Source of the DNA: Clostridia bacterium
GTDB lineage: Bacteria > Bacillota > Clostridia > Oscillospirales > CAG-272
NCBI GenBank assembly: GCA_017540285.1
Contig: JAFYBI010000319.1
Coordinates: 1-6,509, forward strand
Length of the DNA stretch: 6,509 nucleotides
Direction: 5' to 3'
The notes beneath the pieces were generated by a model. It was not told the DNA's origin. It worked only from the letters and a program-made list of their open reading frames with translations, and searched no databases. Shown here piece by piece: positions 5,966 to 6,509 of the stretch. The translations under genes were made by a program, and so were the position numbers. The number at the start of each line of letters is the position of its first letter. Positions within the stretch are counted from its first letter, which is position 1.

Positions 5966-6509
5966 ATTCTTCTCTGAGGTGCGTAAGATACGGGATGCGC
6001 GGGTCGTATGAGAGGAATCCGCTGTCGTTGAGCGATTGGATGAAGAAGCACCCGGCGAAGAGCATGCACCATGTCAGGGCAAAGCCTTCGGCATACTCGG
6101 CGAGCTGGGTCGGGATCGTGCGCTTCGTGATGGCGCGGACCTCTTCAAGAATTGCAGCGGAAGGGGCGGCGAGGCGTTCCGAGAGGATTGCCTTTGCCTC
6201 TGCAACGATTGCATTCCACTCCACCGTGCTCACCGCGACATTCAGAGCGAGACTTCCGTCGATCCGTTTCACATAGTTTTTCGCCGCAAGATCGGCGGCA
6301 ATCTCCGGGTCCGGATCTTCGCCGCGGTGGATCTGAAAGAGCGCTTCGCCGTTGTGCCGCTCATAAAAATAAGTGACGGGCAGCGGCTCCGGCGTGTCCG
6401 GGAAAGCGACTGTGCGGACAGTTCCGCTGTCACAGAAGCGCGGCGTAGCGCTGAGTCCCCAGCGGAAGGGCGGCGCCTCTGCGGCAAAGACAAACCCACG
6501 GGTCCCATC
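5964..6509 (-). CDS. Unknown protein, 3' part, start outside window
   Basis: Reading the minus strand codon by codon from 6509 to the TAA at 5964-5966 gives 181 residues without a stop, so the gene enters from beyond the right edge. A GTG at 6272 could start a 102-residue version, but it has no ribosome binding site and the upstream codons look equally coding, including FVFAAEAPPFRWGLSATPRF and VTYFYERHNGEALFQIHRGE. I do not recognise the family. The visible part has an aromatic, probably beta-rich half (1-60), an Ala-rich helical stretch (about 95-130), and one hydrophobic segment FALTWCMLFAGCFFIQSLN (143-161), which could be a membrane helix or a buried core helix. The C-terminus is short and polar (THLREE). 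It is convergent with dpaAB and has its own terminator. No function is assigned. Confidence 0.75.
   Translation of the reverse strand, partial: DGTRGFVFAAEAPPFRWGLSATPRFCDSGTVRTVAFPDTPEPLPVTYFYERHNGEALFQIHRGEDPDPEIAADLAAKNYVKRIDGSLALNVAVSTVEWNAIVAEAKAILSERLAAPSAAILEEVRAITKRTIPTQLAEYAEGFALTWCMLFAGCFFIQSLNDSGFLSYDPRIPYLTHLREE

Noticed and set aside
6269..6508. A 79-codon minus-strand frame at the right edge.
   Set aside because: Its product is Arg/Ser-rich and it is out of frame with the continuous 5964-6509 frame, which has a more natural protein composition.

Overview
The window is a GC-rich bacterial segment with tightly packed genes, canonical AGGAGG-type ribosome binding sites and SigA-like promoters. 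The most diagnostic genes are the two dipicolinate synthase subunits, dpaA and dpaB (spoVFA and spoVFB), which place the source among endospore-forming Firmicutes. The high GC, together with a GH29 fucosidase gene, suggests a high-GC clostridial lineage, perhaps gut-associated; that last step is inference. I see no mobile element, CRISPR array, tRNA or rRNA.

Layout, left to right. Positions 1-129 hold no assignable gene but end in a good promoter (66-94) and an AGGAGG site driving a 106-residue acidic, tryptophan-rich orphan protein (130-450, +). A Rho-independent terminator (472-513), best formed in minus-strand RNA, separates it from a convergent minus-strand operon. In transcription order, this operon runs: promoter 4302-4330 with a perfect extended -10; a GNAT acetyltransferase (3693-4271); a compact GH29 alpha-L-fucosidase-like enzyme (2624-3658); a second internal promoter (2555-2583); and a GtaA-like glutaminase/six-hairpin protein with the DUF4964-DUF5127-DUF4965-DUF1793 architecture (533-2497). 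None of the three has a visible signal peptide, so they should act on small imported substrates in the cytoplasm.

Divergent from this operon is dpaA-dpaB (4450-5881, +, 8-nt overlap). It is preceded by a sequence resembling a mother-cell SigK promoter (4377-4404) and two overlapping dyads. DpaA and DpaB together oxidise the DapA product of the lysine pathway to dipicolinic acid, the calcium chelator of the spore core. Beyond dpaB, two hairpins lie side by side (5886-5922 and 5930-5965), each with a U-tract suited to only one direction. The right edge is the 3' part of a minus-strand gene of unknown function (5964 to beyond 6509). Its frame is open through the window edge, so it is longer than a start-to-stop ORF beginning at the internal GTG would suggest.

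No clearly unprecedented system is visible. The points most worth following are the intracellular GNAT/GH29/GtaA-like module, the unknown right-edge gene, the small orphan protein, and the control region between the vegetative-looking operon and the sporulation operon.
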